From Rhizobium sp. 9140 (GTDB lineage Bacteria > Pseudomonadota > Alphaproteobacteria > Rhizobiales > Rhizobiaceae): DNA of 64,000 bases. The first letter of the stretch is position 1, and each line of letters opens with the position of its first letter. Of this stretch, positions 1 to 8,695 are shown one piece after another. The notes under the pieces were generated by a model. It ran no database searches. It was not told the origin of the DNA and saw only the letters and a program-made list of their open reading frames with translations. The position numbers and the translations under genes are program-made. The stretch covers positions 1,863,501 to 1,927,500 of the forward strand of contig NZ_FJUR01000001.1 in NCBI RefSeq assembly GCF_900067135.1, given 5' to 3'.

Positions 1-758
1 CCGACGGCGAGCTCGCCCCGCGCGATATCGTCTCGCGCGGCGTCTTCGCCGAGGTTGCGGCCGGTCGCGGCGCCTTCCTCGATTGCCGCAAGGCGGTGGG
101 CGCGCATTTCCCGCAGGCTTTCCCCACGGTCTATGCCTCCTGCAAGGCGGCAGGCATCGATCCGGTGACACAGCCGATCCCTGTCGTGCCCGCCGTCCAC
201 TACCACATGGGCGGTATCCTCACCGACGCGGAGGGCCGCACCTCGATCGACGGTCTGTGGGCGGCCGGCGAGGTGACGTCCACCGGCGTGCATGGCGCAA
301 ACCGCCTTGCGTCGAACTCGCTGCTCGAGGCGGTCGTCTTCGCCGCGCGGATCGCCGAGAACATCCAGGGCATGCTGCCGGCGCCGCGCCAGGGCAACTG
401 GGCTGGAAATGCCGGCGAGAGCGACGACCTCGTGACGGTCGAGGACAGTCCGCAACTGCGTGAACTTCGCCGCACCATGTCCGCCCATGCCGGCGTCATC
501 CGCGACCGGGCGGGCCTCTTGACCGCCGCCCGCACCATCGCCGCGCTGGAGCGCGACACGCCGCGCCTGCGGTTTGCCAATATCGTCACGACCGCCAAGC
601 TGATCGTCGCCGGCGCGCTCCTGCGCGAGGAGAGCCGTGGCGGGCACTTCCGCTCCGACTTCCCTGAGCCTGGCGCGCAATGGCAGCACCGCACCTTCAT
701 GACGCTTACCGAGGCGAACCGCGTCGTCGACGATGCGACGGAAACCGCCATAGTCTGA
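1..758 (+). CDS. nadB: L-aspartate oxidase, 3' part (partial)
   Basis: This is the C-terminal 251 residues of L-aspartate oxidase, the FAD enzyme that oxidises aspartate to iminoaspartate as the first step of de novo NAD synthesis. The 5' end lies outside the window and the reading frame begins at base 3. The fragment carries the conserved VHYHMGG segment (around bases 199-216) and the flavin-binding stretch WAAGEV...[12 protein letters not shown] (bases 258-330), which separate NadB from succinate dehydrogenase flavoproteins. A helical C-terminal domain follows. nadC starts 40 bases downstream, so the two belong to one nad operon; nadA is expected upstream but is not visible. Confidence 0.95.
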   Translation, partial: DGELAPRDIVSRGVFAEVAAGRGAFLDCRKAVGAHFPQAFPTVYASCKAAGIDPVTQPIPVVPAVHYHMGGILTDAEGRTSIDGLWAAGEVTSTGVHGANRLASNSLLEAVVFAARIAENIQGMLPAPRQGNWAGNAGESDDLVTVEDSPQLRELRRTMSAHAGVIRDRAGLLTAARTIAALERDTPRLRFANIVTTAKLIVAGALLREESRGGHFRSDFPEPGAQWQHRTFMTLTEANRVVDDATETAIV

Positions 759-798
759 CGATCGCTTCCCGCCGACGCACCGTTTCGAGAGACCGCCG

Positions 799-1707
799 AT
801 GACCGCTCTGCCACCCTACCTTCCCACGCTTATGGTCGAGGATATCGTTCGCGCCGCTCTTCTCGAAGATCTCGGCCGCGCCGGAGATATCACCACGGCC
901 GCCACCATCGCCCCGCATCTCGTGGCAACCGCGACGATGAACGTCCGGGAAGCCGGCGTCGTCGTCGGCCTCGATCTCGCCCGTGCCGCCTTCCTTCTCG
1001 TGGATCCGACGCTGACCTTCGAAGCACTGGCTGGCGACGGTGCCCGTGTCGCCGCGGGCTCCACCATCGCCCGGATCTCCGGCCCGGCGCGCGGCCTCCT
1101 GTCGGCGGAGCGAGTGGCGCTGAATTTTCTGATGCATCTGAGCGGCGTCGCGACCACCACCGCCCGCTATGCCGACGCCATCGCCCATACGGCGGCAAAG
1201 GTCTGCTGCACCCGCAAGACCCTGCCGGGTCTTCGTGCCGTCGAGAAATATGCCGTGCGGCTCGGTGGCGGGTCCAATCATCGCTATGGTCTCGACGATG
1301 CGATCCTGATCAAGGACAACCACATCGCGGTGTCCGGCGGCGTCGCCCCGGCCATCCGCGCGGCCCAGGCCTATGCCGGTCATCTGGTCCGGGTGGAGGT
1401 CGAGGTAGACGGGCTGGAGCAGATGGGGCAAGCGCTGACGGCCACGCCGGACGCCATCCTTCTCGACAATATGCGCCCGGACCTTCTGCGCGAGGCCGTG
1501 GCGCTGAACGCCGCGCATTGGGCGCTCGCGGCGGGCGACTACGCAGGCGACCGGAGGCGCACGCGCCTCGAGGCGTCCGGAAACGTTGCTCTCGACACCA
1601 TCGCCGCCATTGCCGAGACGGGTGTGGACTATATCTCCACCTCGAAGATCACCATGGCGGCGCCGACGCTGGACATCGGTCTGGATATCGGGATCGAGAG
1701 GCCTTAA
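799..1707 (+). CDS. nadC: nicotinate-nucleotide pyrophosphorylase (carboxylating)
   Basis: Quinolinate phosphoribosyltransferase of 302 residues, the usual family length. It converts quinolinate and PRPP to nicotinate mononucleotide in the cytoplasm. The signature TRKTLPGLR (residues about 138-146) and the substrate-binding GGGSNHRYGLDDAILIKDNH stretch (about 156-175) are intact, as is the C-terminal STSKITMAAPTLDIGLD segment of the TIM-barrel-like fold. It follows nadB after 40 bases and is probably cotranscribed with it. A nadQ-like regulator gene lies about 2.5 kb downstream on the other strand, so the operon is plausibly NAD-responsive, although its operator would be upstream of nadB and out of view. 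Confidence 0.97.
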   Translation: MTALPPYLPTLMVEDIVRAALLEDLGRAGDITTAATIAPHLVATATMNVREAGVVVGLDLARAAFLLVDPTLTFEALAGDGARVAAGSTIARISGPARGLLSAERVALNFLMHLSGVATTTARYADAIAHTAAKVCCTRKTLPGLRAVEKYAVRLGGGSNHRYGLDDAILIKDNHIAVSGGVAPAIRAAQAYAGHLVRVEVEVDGLEQMGQALTATPDAILLDNMRPDLLREAVALNAAHWALAAGDYAGDRRRTRLEASGNVALDTIAAIAETGVDYISTSKITMAAPTLDIGLDIGIERP

Positions 1708-1806
1708 CAGAGCAGTGCAGACATTTTCACAGCCCGGTTTCTGACCACGGGAAACCTGCCGGGCGCGAGATGGCTTGCGCTGCATAGACGACAACGGAGA
1801 CGGCAT

Positions 1807-2535
1807 TTGAGCGATATCTGGATGTTCATCCTCATCGGCTTTTTCGCGCAATTGGTCGATGGCGCGCTCGGCATGGCCTTCGGGGTCCTCTGTACCACCG
1901 CTCTGCTCGCCTTCGGCATGCCGCCGGCGGTGGCAAGCGCCATGACGCACATCACCGAAGTCTTCACCACGGCAGCCTCCGGCGCGTCCCATGTCTGGCA
2001 GCGCAATGTCGACTGGAAGCTCGTGATGCGCCTCGCGCCAGCCGGCATGGTCGGCGGCATCCTCGGCGCCTACGTTCTCTCCAATATCGACGGCAAGGTC
2101 ATCGAGCCCTTTATTTCCGTCTACCTCATCCTCATCGGCATCTACATTCTCATCAAGGCCTTCCGGCCGATGTTCCAGCGTGACGTGCATGACTGGACGG
2201 TGCCGCTGGTCGGCTTCGCGGGCGGCGGTCTCGATGCGGCGGGCGGCGGCGGCTGGGGGCCGATCGTCACGACCTCTCTCATCGGACGCGGCCATGACCC
2301 CAAAAAGGTCATCGGCTCGACCAGCCTCACCGAGTTCGCCGTGACGCTGACGATCTCCGCCACCTTCATCGTCACACTCGGCTGGTCGCAACTCGATGCG
2401 GCCGTCGGCCTCATCATCGGCGGCGTCCTTGCAGCCCCGATCGGCGCCTATATCGTCAAGCACCTGCCGGTTCGCCCGCTGATGATTGCCGTCTCCCTTA
2501 TCATCATCGCCACCTCCGTCGTCCGCTTCTTCTGA
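1807..2535 (+). CDS. TauE/SafE family sulfite-exporter-like permease
   Basis: Integral inner-membrane protein of 242 residues with about eight hydrophobic helices, matching the TauE/SafE (DUF81) family of putative anion or sulfur-compound permeases. The duplicated family pattern is visible: an N-terminal LVDGALGMAFG motif (about residues 17-27) and a second glycine-rich copy AGGGLDAAGGGGWGP (about 139-153). The start is TTG, placed six bases after a GGAGA ribosome-binding sequence; the next in-frame ATG (codon 5) would lose that spacing. Substrate specificity cannot be read from the sequence. It is 99 bases after nadC, with a weak nested hairpin (1732-1764) between them, and need not share function with the NAD genes. 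Confidence 0.85.
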   Translation: MSDIWMFILIGFFAQLVDGALGMAFGVLCTTALLAFGMPPAVASAMTHITEVFTTAASGASHVWQRNVDWKLVMRLAPAGMVGGILGAYVLSNIDGKVIEPFISVYLILIGIYILIKAFRPMFQRDVHDWTVPLVGFAGGGLDAAGGGGWGPIVTTSLIGRGHDPKKVIGSTSLTEFAVTLTISATFIVTLGWSQLDAAVGLIIGGVLAAPIGAYIVKHLPVRPLMIAVSLIIIATSVVRFF

Positions 2536-2683
2536 TCTTAAGCGCGTTCCGTCCGCCGTCACGCGCTTGTGCGGGAACCTCGCGCAGTCCGGAACGTTGG
2601 GTTCATGCCATTCTTCAAATACGTCATGAATGCAACCCGGAGTCCTCAAATCCTAGGACCGGGAACACCAGGGAAGGACCACC

Positions 2684-3211
2684 ATGACCTCTACGATCAT
2701 CACTCTGGCTGCAGCCGCCCTTGCGGCCACCGTCTCCGCAGCGGTGCCCGCTGCTGCGCAAATGCAGTCCCAGACCGCCAGCGCCAGTTTCGTCGGAAAG
2801 GACGACAAGGAGACCGGACGCGCGCTCCTGACCGCCGGCAAACACGGTGTGCTCATGGAAGTCGAAGTCACCGGCCTGCCGGCGGGCACCTGGGTTGCCT
2901 TCCACGTCCATGAGACCGGAAAGTGCGATCCAGCGCATGCGCACGCCTCGGCCGGTGCGCACTTCAATCCCGACAAGACGGAACACGGCTTCCTCGCCGC
3001 CAATGGCCCGCATGCCGGGGATATGCCCAATCAATATGTCGGCGCCGATGGTACGCTCCGCGCCCAGGTCTTCAACAGCATGGTGACGCTGGACGACAAG
3101 ACCAACGGCATTCGCGGACGTGCGCTGATGATCCACGCCAAGCCCGACGACAACCGAAGCCAGCCGTCAGGCGACGCGGGCGATCGTCTCGCCTGCGCCG
3201 TCATTCAGTAA
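2684..3211 (+). CDS. sodC: periplasmic Cu/Zn superoxide dismutase
   Basis: Superoxide dismutase of 175 residues with an N-terminal signal peptide (hydrophobic residues 5-20, cleavage likely after AAA at 23-25), so it acts in the periplasm on extracellular or respiratory superoxide. Metal ligands are recognisable: H74 and H76 in FHVHE (copper), H93, H101 and H110 around the zinc loop, and the disulfide cysteines C81 and C171. The C-terminal RLACAVIQ ending is typical of bacterial SodC. The gene appears monocistronic, facing the convergent mechanosensitive channel gene 18 bases away, and a strong hairpin just past its stop probably terminates it. Confidence 0.95.
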   Translation: MTSTIITLAAAALAATVSAAVPAAAQMQSQTASASFVGKDDKETGRALLTAGKHGVLMEVEVTGLPAGTWVAFHVHETGKCDPAHAHASAGAHFNPDKTEHGFLAANGPHAGDMPNQYVGADGTLRAQVFNSMVTLDDKTNGIRGRALMIHAKPDDNRSQPSGDAGDRLACAVIQ

Positions 3212-3229
3212 ATCCGGCCGAACTTCGGA

Positions 3230-4084
3230 TCAGGGATCGAGAGGACCGGGGTCATCGCCCCGGTCTTCGTCTGTATGGGACTCGGGCTCCGGCTTCACCG
3301 CGAACTCGTCCTTCACCTGCTTCAGCATGCTGCGTGTCGTTGCCCACCAGTTCGGCGTCGAGACCCAGTAGCGCAACGTCACCGTCGCGCCGTCGCCTGC
3401 AAGCTCGGAGATGAACACCGCCGGCGCGGGGTTCTTGAGCACGTTGTCGTTACCACGAGCGATGTCCAGCAGCCTCTGCATCGCATCGTCGATATCCTGA
3501 TCCGCACCGACGGAGATCGCCAGGTCATGCTTGCGCGTCGGCAGGCGGCTGAAATTGCGCACCGGCGTGTTCCACAGCGTCGAATTGGGCGCAAGCCTGT
3601 AGACGCCGTCGGAATCCACGAGCTCCGTCGCGAAAAGCCCGATCTCGCGGATCGTGCCGGCCACGCTGGAGGTCTCGATGGATTCGCCCACCCGGAAGGG
3701 CCGGAGAACCAGCAGCATGATGCCGGCCGCGATGTTCTGCAGCGTGCCCTGCAACGCAAGGCCGATGGCGAGGCCGGCGGCACCGAGTGCCGCGATGATC
3801 GAGGCCGTCTGCACGCCGAACTGCCCCAGCACCGTCACGAAGACCAGCACCAGCAGGGCATAGCGGATGATGTTGGAGAAGAACCGGGCCAGCGTCTCGT
3901 CGATGCCATGAACGCGCTTCAGGCCGGCATAGGCCCAGTTGTGCAGCAGTCGGGCGATGAGCCAACCGGCGCAGAGCAGCACCAGCGCGCCCACGATCGA
4001 GAAGGAATATTGCACAGCCAAGGCGGACGCCTGGCTGAGCGCCGTTCGGGTGGCAAGGATGACGTCTGGCTGTTGTGGTTCCAT
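3230..4084 (-). CDS. MscS family mechanosensitive ion channel
   Basis: Small-conductance mechanosensitive channel of 284 residues, close to the minimal MscS architecture: three N-terminal membrane helices (within residues 20-120), the glycine/alanine-rich pore helix ALGAAGLAIGLALQGTLQNIAAGIMLL (about 96-122), then the cytoplasmic beta and alpha/beta cage domains. Such channels release solutes on hypo-osmotic shock. The ATG has a GAAGAGGGCC ribosome-binding region upstream. It stands alone on the minus strand, with nadQ transcribed toward it from 80 bases away. The C-terminus is acidic and proline-rich and overlaps the sodC terminator. Confidence 0.92.
   Translation of the reverse strand: MEPQQPDVILATRTALSQASALAVQYSFSIVGALVLLCAGWLIARLLHNWAYAGLKRVHGIDETLARFFSNIIRYALLVLVFVTVLGQFGVQTASIIAALGAAGLAIGLALQGTLQNIAAGIMLLVLRPFRVGESIETSSVAGTIREIGLFATELVDSDGVYRLAPNSTLWNTPVRNFSRLPTRKHDLAISVGADQDIDDAMQRLLDIARGNDNVLKNPAPAVFISELAGDGATVTLRYWVSTPNWWATTRSMLKQVKDEFAVKPEPESHTDEDRGDDPGPLDP
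3244..3265 (+). terminator. hairpin terminator after sodC
   Basis: Perfect 8-bp stem GACCGGGG/CCCCGGTC with a six-base loop, followed by TTCGTCT. It sits 33 bases past the sodC stop and lies inside the 3' coding end of the convergent mscS-type gene, so one sequence serves as C-terminal codons and as terminator. Confidence 0.7.
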
Positions 4085-4164
4085 GAATGGCCCTCTTCGT
4101 TTGAAGGAGGGGACATGGGGCGGAAGCCTTGTGGGTCAACCGGTCGGCTCAGGCTTGGTACGCT

Positions 4165-5115
4165 TCAGCGACTGCCGAGCTTCAGGCCCGGTGCCGGTCG
4201 CTCATCGAGGATCTGCCGGCGAAACCGGAAGAGCGCGGCCGGGCGTCCGCCCGTTGCGCTGGTCGTCATGCCCGTCGGCTCCACGAGCGACGCGCCCTCC
4301 ACCAGCCGCCGAAAGTTCTGCTTGTGCAGATGTCGCCCAGAGATCGCCTCCACCGCACCCTGCAGATCCGTCAAGGTGAACTCCGGTGGCATGAGTTCGA
4401 AGATGACCGGCCGGTATTTGATCTTCCCCCGCAGCCGCGCCACGGCAGTGGCGACGATCCGACGGTGGTCGTGGCGCATGGCCTGACCGACGGGTTCGTG
4501 AGCCCGGTTCGCATCGATGGCGTCGTGCCCCTGTGTGTCGCTTGCCGCCTCCGCGACGAGCCCTGCCTCATAAAGCAGTTCGTAGCGCTCCAGCACGCGC
4601 TCCTCGTCGAAAGGAAAATCGTCGAGCCCGAAGGCAAGCCGGATACGGCTGCGCCGGCTGGCGGGGTCCGCACGCTCCCAAGTGGCGAGCGCCGGCAGGA
4701 TGACGCGATCGAGCACCGGGGGGCGCCCGTGCCGCCAATCCTCCCAGGGCAGGTAGACATACCATTCCCGCCAGTCGGCTCCGGCCTGCGACAGGCGCAG
4801 GGTCGTCTCCGCATCGCTGCGGGTCAGGGCGAGATAGCCGACCGAGACCATGTGCAGGCGGTCTTCGTTCGCCAGCCGCTGCCGGCCACGGTCGCCGAAG
4901 GTGTAGAGCTGCTCGATATAGCCGAGATCGAGCGCCGTCTGCTGCTCGACGCGCGCGCGCAGGCTGGTTTCGAAGGTGCGATGCGTGGCGGGGTTGAACG
5001 GGCCGAAGGGAAGGGCATCCCGCCCGCCATCACCGCCCTCGCTGACCACGAGAATGCGCGGTGTCCGCTCGACCATCGCGACGATGGCCGCGTTCAGGCC
5101 GATCTCGACGGTCAT
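4165..5115 (-). CDS. nadQ: NadQ-like NAD biosynthesis regulator (Nudix-related domain plus winged helix)
   Basis: Protein of 316 residues that resembles the Rhizobiales NadQ/NAD-regulator group: an N-terminal Nudix-like domain that lacks a recognisable Nudix box, then a C-terminal winged-helix region ending TGGRPAALFRFRR. In the known NadQ and NrtR families such proteins repress NAD genes and sense NAD-pathway metabolites; here that role is inferred from resemblance and from proximity to nadBC. The start is set at the ATG beginning MTVEIGLNA. An ATG at 5142 would overlap the upstream phosphatase gene by 11 bases and is a plausible alternative. It is the last gene of a four-gene minus-strand run with ygfZ. 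Confidence 0.72.
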   Translation of the reverse strand: MTVEIGLNAAIVAMVERTPRILVVSEGGDGGRDALPFGPFNPATHRTFETSLRARVEQQTALDLGYIEQLYTFGDRGRQRLANEDRLHMVSVGYLALTRSDAETTLRLSQAGADWREWYVYLPWEDWRHGRPPVLDRVILPALATWERADPASRRSRIRLAFGLDDFPFDEERVLERYELLYEAGLVAEAASDTQGHDAIDANRAHEPVGQAMRHDHRRIVATAVARLRGKIKYRPVIFELMPPEFTLTDLQGAVEAISGRHLHKQNFRRLVEGASLVEPTGMTTSATGGRPAALFRFRRQILDERPAPGLKLGSR

Positions 5116-5131
5116 GCCGCCCGGCACCGGC

Positions 5132-5680
5132 TCACCCGGCATCGGCAGGCACCACCATAGCAGCCGGGTGCGGATCGAACACGAACGGCGTGTTGCCATC
5201 GGCGTCCCTGCCGCGGCCGATGCGTTTCATGGCGGCGATCAATCGGCCGTTCCGGCCGAGCATGGCATCGCCGATGGCGATCAGCCGGGCATTGGGCGTG
5301 GCAAAGGGCGATGCCGCGCGCAGCCGGTCGGCCAGCGCGTCGTCGTCCTGATCGGGCGCGATGGCGAGCGCGGCGATGGCAGCGGCGGCGGGGGAGCGGG
5401 AAACGCCCATCCAGCAATGGACGAGCAGCGGCGTCTCCCGCTGCCAGCCACGCGCAAAGGCAACGATGCCATCGACATGCTCTTCGGCGGGCGCGATCAG
5501 CTTTTCATTGCCGGCGAAGGTGATGTCGTTCAGCCCCAGCGTCAGGTGGCGCCCGGCGGCAATCACGCCCGGCCGGTGGAACGTGTGTCCGACCGCCATC
5601 AGGCTCAGCATGTCGAGACAGCCGTGCCGCACGGCCATTTCGCCGATCCGGGCCAGCGGCGAGACGATGATGAGGCTCAT
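5132..5680 (-). CDS. tyrosine/dual-specificity phosphatase-like protein
   Basis: Protein of 182 residues with the CX5R phosphate-binding loop HCWMGVSRS (H88, C89, R95, S96), the signature of cysteine-dependent protein tyrosine and dual-specificity phosphatases. A conserved aspartate for general acid catalysis cannot be fixed by eye. No signal peptide is seen, so it should be cytoplasmic. Its start overlaps the stop of the upstream HD-domain gene by four bases (ATGA), which implies translational coupling, and nadQ follows after 16 bases. The substrate is unknown; the setting beside a nucleotide hydrolase and an NAD regulator could mean a phosphonucleotide or protein target. Confidence 0.82.
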   Translation of the reverse strand: MSLIIVSPLARIGEMAVRHGCLDMLSLMAVGHTFHRPGVIAAGRHLTLGLNDITFAGNEKLIAPAEEHVDGIVAFARGWQRETPLLVHCWMGVSRSPAAAAIAALAIAPDQDDDALADRLRAASPFATPNARLIAIGDAMLGRNGRLIAAMKRIGRGRDADGNTPFVFDPHPAAMVVPADAG

Positions 5681-6294
5681 GGTTCCGCTCTTTCCGACAC
5701 GCGAACGCCCGCGCGCTCCGCTTCGATCGCCTCGAACCGCGCGATGAACAGCCGTTGCGCCTCGAGCGCGGGCAGGGGCTGCATCGTCAACATCTCGCAG
5801 GTGATGCCGCGCGGCTGCCCAAAAATACGCCGTGCTTCCTCCTGCGTGAAGCCGGCCAGGACGGTCGCTTCGAAAAAGGCCGCGATCTGGTCAGCCTTCT
5901 TGATCCGCTCCTTTACGGCCTCCGGTGTGATCGGCGGCAGACCGAACCGCAGGTGGATCGCGCCTTCCAGCCGCTTCTCGACCGCCTTGTAGCCACCGCC
6001 GACGACGGCCTTGAACGGGGAGATCATATCGCCGATCACATATTCAGGCGCATCGTGCAGCAGAGCCATCTGGCATTCCGATGCACTTGGCCGTCCGTTG
6101 CGGCGAAAGATCTCCTCGACCACGAGAGAGTGTTGGGCGACCGAGAAAGCGTGCGGCCCATCGGTTTGCCCGTTCCACCGCGCCACGCGCGCAAGCCCGT
6201 GCGCGATGTCGGAAAGCTCGACGTCGAGCGGCGAGGGATCGAGCAGATCCAGCCGCCGGCCGGAAAGCATGCGCTGCCAGGCCCGTGGCGACAT
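5677..6294 (-). CDS. HD-domain hydrolase, YfbR-like 5'-deoxynucleotidase family
   Basis: HD-superfamily metal-dependent phosphohydrolase of 205 residues. The metal-site pattern is present: H55 in SVAQHS, the HD doublet H80-D81 in LLHDAPEY, E84 nearby, and a later aspartate in KKADQIAAFFEA. The layout matches YfbR-type nucleotidases that act on deoxynucleoside monophosphates, but that specificity is inferred. The stop of ygfZ and this ATG share one base (TGATG), and the downstream phosphatase start overlaps by four bases, so three genes are tightly coupled. Confidence 0.85.
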   Translation of the reverse strand: MSPRAWQRMLSGRRLDLLDPSPLDVELSDIAHGLARVARWNGQTDGPHAFSVAQHSLVVEEIFRRNGRPSASECQMALLHDAPEYVIGDMISPFKAVVGGGYKAVEKRLEGAIHLRFGLPPITPEAVKERIKKADQIAAFFEATVLAGFTQEEARRIFGQPRGITCEMLTMQPLPALEAQRLFIARFEAIEAERAGVRVSERAEP

Positions 6295-7148
6295 CAGGCG
6301 CCAGCCTCGGACGTTTCGGTGTTGGGGGAGGGTACGGGAAAGGCGAGCCCGGTCCAGGCGGGCAGCGCCAGCGCCACCTTGACGTCGCCCGCCAGGATGT
6401 CGGTCTGGCTTGCCAGCGCGTCGCCAACTTTGTCGATCCGCACGATCGCAAGTCCCGAGCGACCGGCTACGCTGCCGAGCGTGCCGATCGGCTTGCCGCC
6501 GGCCGTGATCGCCGTGCCGGACGTCGGCAGGTCGGAGATGCCCTCGACCGTCACCACGCGCCGCCGCGCCGTGCCACGGTGCTGCATGCGGGAGACGACT
6601 TCCTGCCCGACATAGCAGCCCTTGCGGAACGACAGCCCGCCATTCTTGTCGAGAAGGATGTCGTGCGGAAAGGCATCCTGCAGCGCATAGTCCGCGCCGG
6701 ACACCGCAATGCCGGCGGCGATCCGAGCGTCATCGACACGTCCTTCGGTGTCGGCAATGCCCGTGGTGCCATAGATCCGGTAGGCCGGAGAACCCGACAT
6801 TGCAAAGCGCACGTCGAGCAGCGCACCCTCGACCGCATCGAACGACACGGCGACATCGATCTCGGTGTCCAGAGCGAGCGTGATGGGTGCGCGGAGCTTG
6901 TAGAGCGTCAGCCGCTTCAGGAGGGGAGGCGCTTGCTCGGTGCTGGTCTCCAGCCGCAGGCCCGTTTCCGTCCGGCTCACCAGAAAGTCGAACAGGATCT
7001 TGCCCTGCGGCGTCAGGAGCGCGCCGGGGCGCACTTCGTCCGCTGTCAACTGCATGACATCGGTGGTGATCAGCGCCTGCAGAAATTCGACCGCCGTCTC
7101 TCCGGAAACGATGACGAGGGCGCGATCTGGGACTGCAAAGAGAGACAT
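6294..7148 (-). CDS. ygfZ: YgfZ/GcvT-domain folate-binding iron-sulfur cluster protein
   Basis: Folate-binding protein of 284 residues related to the aminomethyltransferase GcvT. It carries the family hallmark KGCYVGQE near residue 174, containing the functional cysteine. YgfZ homologues support assembly or repair of certain Fe-S enzymes, including MiaB, in a tetrahydrofolate-dependent way. The start is placed at the ATG giving MSLFAVPDRALV because AGGA lies nine bases upstream; a start 39 bases earlier lacks such a site. It is the first gene of the run leading to nadQ. NadA, the enzyme expected beside nadB, is itself an Fe-S protein, so a metabolic link is conceivable but inferred. Confidence 0.9.
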   Translation of the reverse strand: MSLFAVPDRALVIVSGETAVEFLQALITTDVMQLTADEVRPGALLTPQGKILFDFLVSRTETGLRLETSTEQAPPLLKRLTLYKLRAPITLALDTEIDVAVSFDAVEGALLDVRFAMSGSPAYRIYGTTGIADTEGRVDDARIAAGIAVSGADYALQDAFPHDILLDKNGGLSFRKGCYVGQEVVSRMQHRGTARRRVVTVEGISDLPTSGTAITAGGKPIGTLGSVAGRSGLAIVRIDKVGDALASQTDILAGDVKVALALPAWTGLAFPVPSPNTETSEAGA

Positions 7149-7338
7149 GGTCGATCCTGACAGGGCTGACACGCCCGGCAAATGCAAAATGAGACGCGTC
7201 CCCGCTGCGAACGCCGATCTGCGTACCCTTGATACCCGAGCAACCGGAATGGCCGGGGGATACGCGGCGGATCGTTAAAAGGTAGGCTCTCGCCTGGCGC
7301 CCTGCAAGCGTCTACCGGTCCTCACACGTGATCCGGCG

Positions 7339-8139
7339 TCAGTCGCCGCCGATGAAGAACTTCCATTGCCCGTCGGGCGTAATGCCGATGCGGTAGAAGT
7401 TGTAACTGCCGAATTCCTGCATGGACGCGACGTCGCCCGCCGTAACGAGGCGCATCAGGTCCACCTTTTCAGGCGGCGTGAGGCTGTCGAGCGACTTGGC
7501 GGCGAAATAAGGCCAGACATACATCTCGTCCGGCGTTCCCTTGTCGATCACGGTGAAGCCGGTAGAAAGCACGTCGAGCATGATGGCAAGAATTTCGAGC
7601 CCGTCGGCATCGCCGGACAAGCCTTTCACGGCGGCGACGGGATCGGTTTCCTCCTCGCTGTCGCCGATGGCGGTTGCTGTTTCACCCTTGCCGAGCAGCG
7701 GGCGCAGGCGCTCGATATCGCCGGAAGCGGCGGCCTCGACGATGAGCTCGCGCATCCGGGCGACGGGCTTCGGAATCTTGGAAATATCGGTCAGCACCTC
7801 GACAGGCCCGTCCTCCGCCTCGGCGGCCGGCGTCGTGCCCCTATGCTGCCCCGGCGTCTGATCATCGGTCTTGCCCTGCCGCGGCTGCGCCGTCGGCTTG
7901 TTCACCAGCGGGTCGGGCATGGGTATGGCGCCGGGCGCGCTCGGAGAAACCGCGTCGTCCTTGTTTGGCTCAGCTGGTGCATTCGGCTCTTCCGCTGCCG
8001 CATCACCCGGAATCGTGCGCAGCTGGCTCAGCGCAAAAGCCGGTGCCGCGGGCATGAGACATGTCGAGGCAAGAAGGGCGGTGAACGCAAGCGCACCAAG
8101 AAGAGCGGATGGAGTCCGGCTGTTCGACGACCGTGTCAT
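7339..8139 (-). CDS. exported protein of unknown function
   Basis: Unrecognised protein of 266 residues. A signal peptide is clear (hydrophobic residues 11-33, cleavage likely after AFA near residue 36), followed by a low-complexity proline, alanine and acidic linker to about residue 120, then a folded C-terminal region with many aromatic residues (VWPYFAAKSL, SYNFYRIGITPDGQWKFFIGGD). It should be periplasmic. The start was chosen at the ATG that gives the signal peptide a short charged n-region, with GAGAG upstream; ATG 8172 is possible. It stands alone on the minus strand. The C-terminal region resembles conserved Rhizobiales exported proteins, but no function is known to me. Confidence 0.72.
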   Translation of the reverse strand: MTRSSNSRTPSALLGALAFTALLASTCLMPAAPAFALSQLRTIPGDAAAEEPNAPAEPNKDDAVSPSAPGAIPMPDPLVNKPTAQPRQGKTDDQTPGQHRGTTPAAEAEDGPVEVLTDISKIPKPVARMRELIVEAAASGDIERLRPLLGKGETATAIGDSEEETDPVAAVKGLSGDADGLEILAIMLDVLSTGFTVIDKGTPDEMYVWPYFAAKSLDSLTPPEKVDLMRLVTAGDVASMQEFGSYNFYRIGITPDGQWKFFIGGD

Positions 8140-8300
8140 GGCACTCTCGTTCCGGCTGGGGCGTCGGCTCATGCATATCGCCCGAAAATGTACGGCGGTT
8201 TCAGAACGGCGACATGCATGAAAACAGTGACGTAAAGCGCGTTGCATGTGTCCCTTTTCACGCGATGCGCTAGAAGGGGCGGGTCCATAGAAGGCAGCGG

Positions 8301-8570
8301 TTATTGAAGCGAACGCTGCGGGGAAAACTCGCCGGCGAGCATGCGCTCACGCAGGGAATTCAGCATGGCCTCGGCACTGTCCTCGCCATGCAGGCGGATC
8401 GTCTCGCGCATGGCGAGCGCGATGGCGGCATCGGCGATGATTTCCGGCTCGATTCCATCGGCCATACCATCTGCCCAAGCCTCGTTCTGATGTTCCAGCG
8501 CCGCCTGCATCTTCTCGTGGACGATCATGTCGTCGATCTCGTTGAGGCTCTGTTCCATCGACCGTTCCAT
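8301..8570 (-). CDS. small acidic conserved-type hypothetical protein
   Basis: Protein of about 89 residues starting MERSMEQSLNEIDDM. It is acidic, methionine-rich and predicted helical, with no membrane segment and no recognisable domain. The start is uncertain: in-frame ATGs also lie at 8627 and 8600, and a TATAAT hexamer immediately before the 8570 ATG could be a -10 element, which would make the message nearly leaderless. An exact hairpin (8637-8651) lies upstream. It is followed on the same strand by the exported protein after 161 bases. Confidence 0.55.
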   Translation of the reverse strand: MERSMEQSLNEIDDMIVHEKMQAALEHQNEAWADGMADGIEPEIIADAAIALAMRETIRLHGEDSAEAMLNSLRERMLAGEFSPQRSLQ

Positions 8571-8636
8571 GCAATTATACGCTTTCACATCACGCCGCAT
8601 CGGAATCGCGGCGGCACTTGTTACCATGGTCTTAAC

Positions 8637-8651
8637 AAGACTAGCAGTCTT
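8637..8651. repeat. short perfect palindrome between two minus-strand genes
   Basis: AAGACT-AGC-AGTCTT, six-base arms with a three-base spacer, flanked by GGT and ACC that could extend the stem with bulges. It lies between the TIGR02301-type gene (ending at 8696) and the small acidic gene. It could be a weak terminator for the upstream gene or an operator for the downstream one. Confidence 0.4.
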
Positions 8652-8695
8652 TTACCGAAACGACACGGCCCGTTCGAAAAAAGGTTAACGGAGCC

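Noticed and set aside
1732..1764. Hairpin between nadC and the TauE-type gene
   Set aside because: Only four- and six-base stems with a bulge; too weak to call a terminator.
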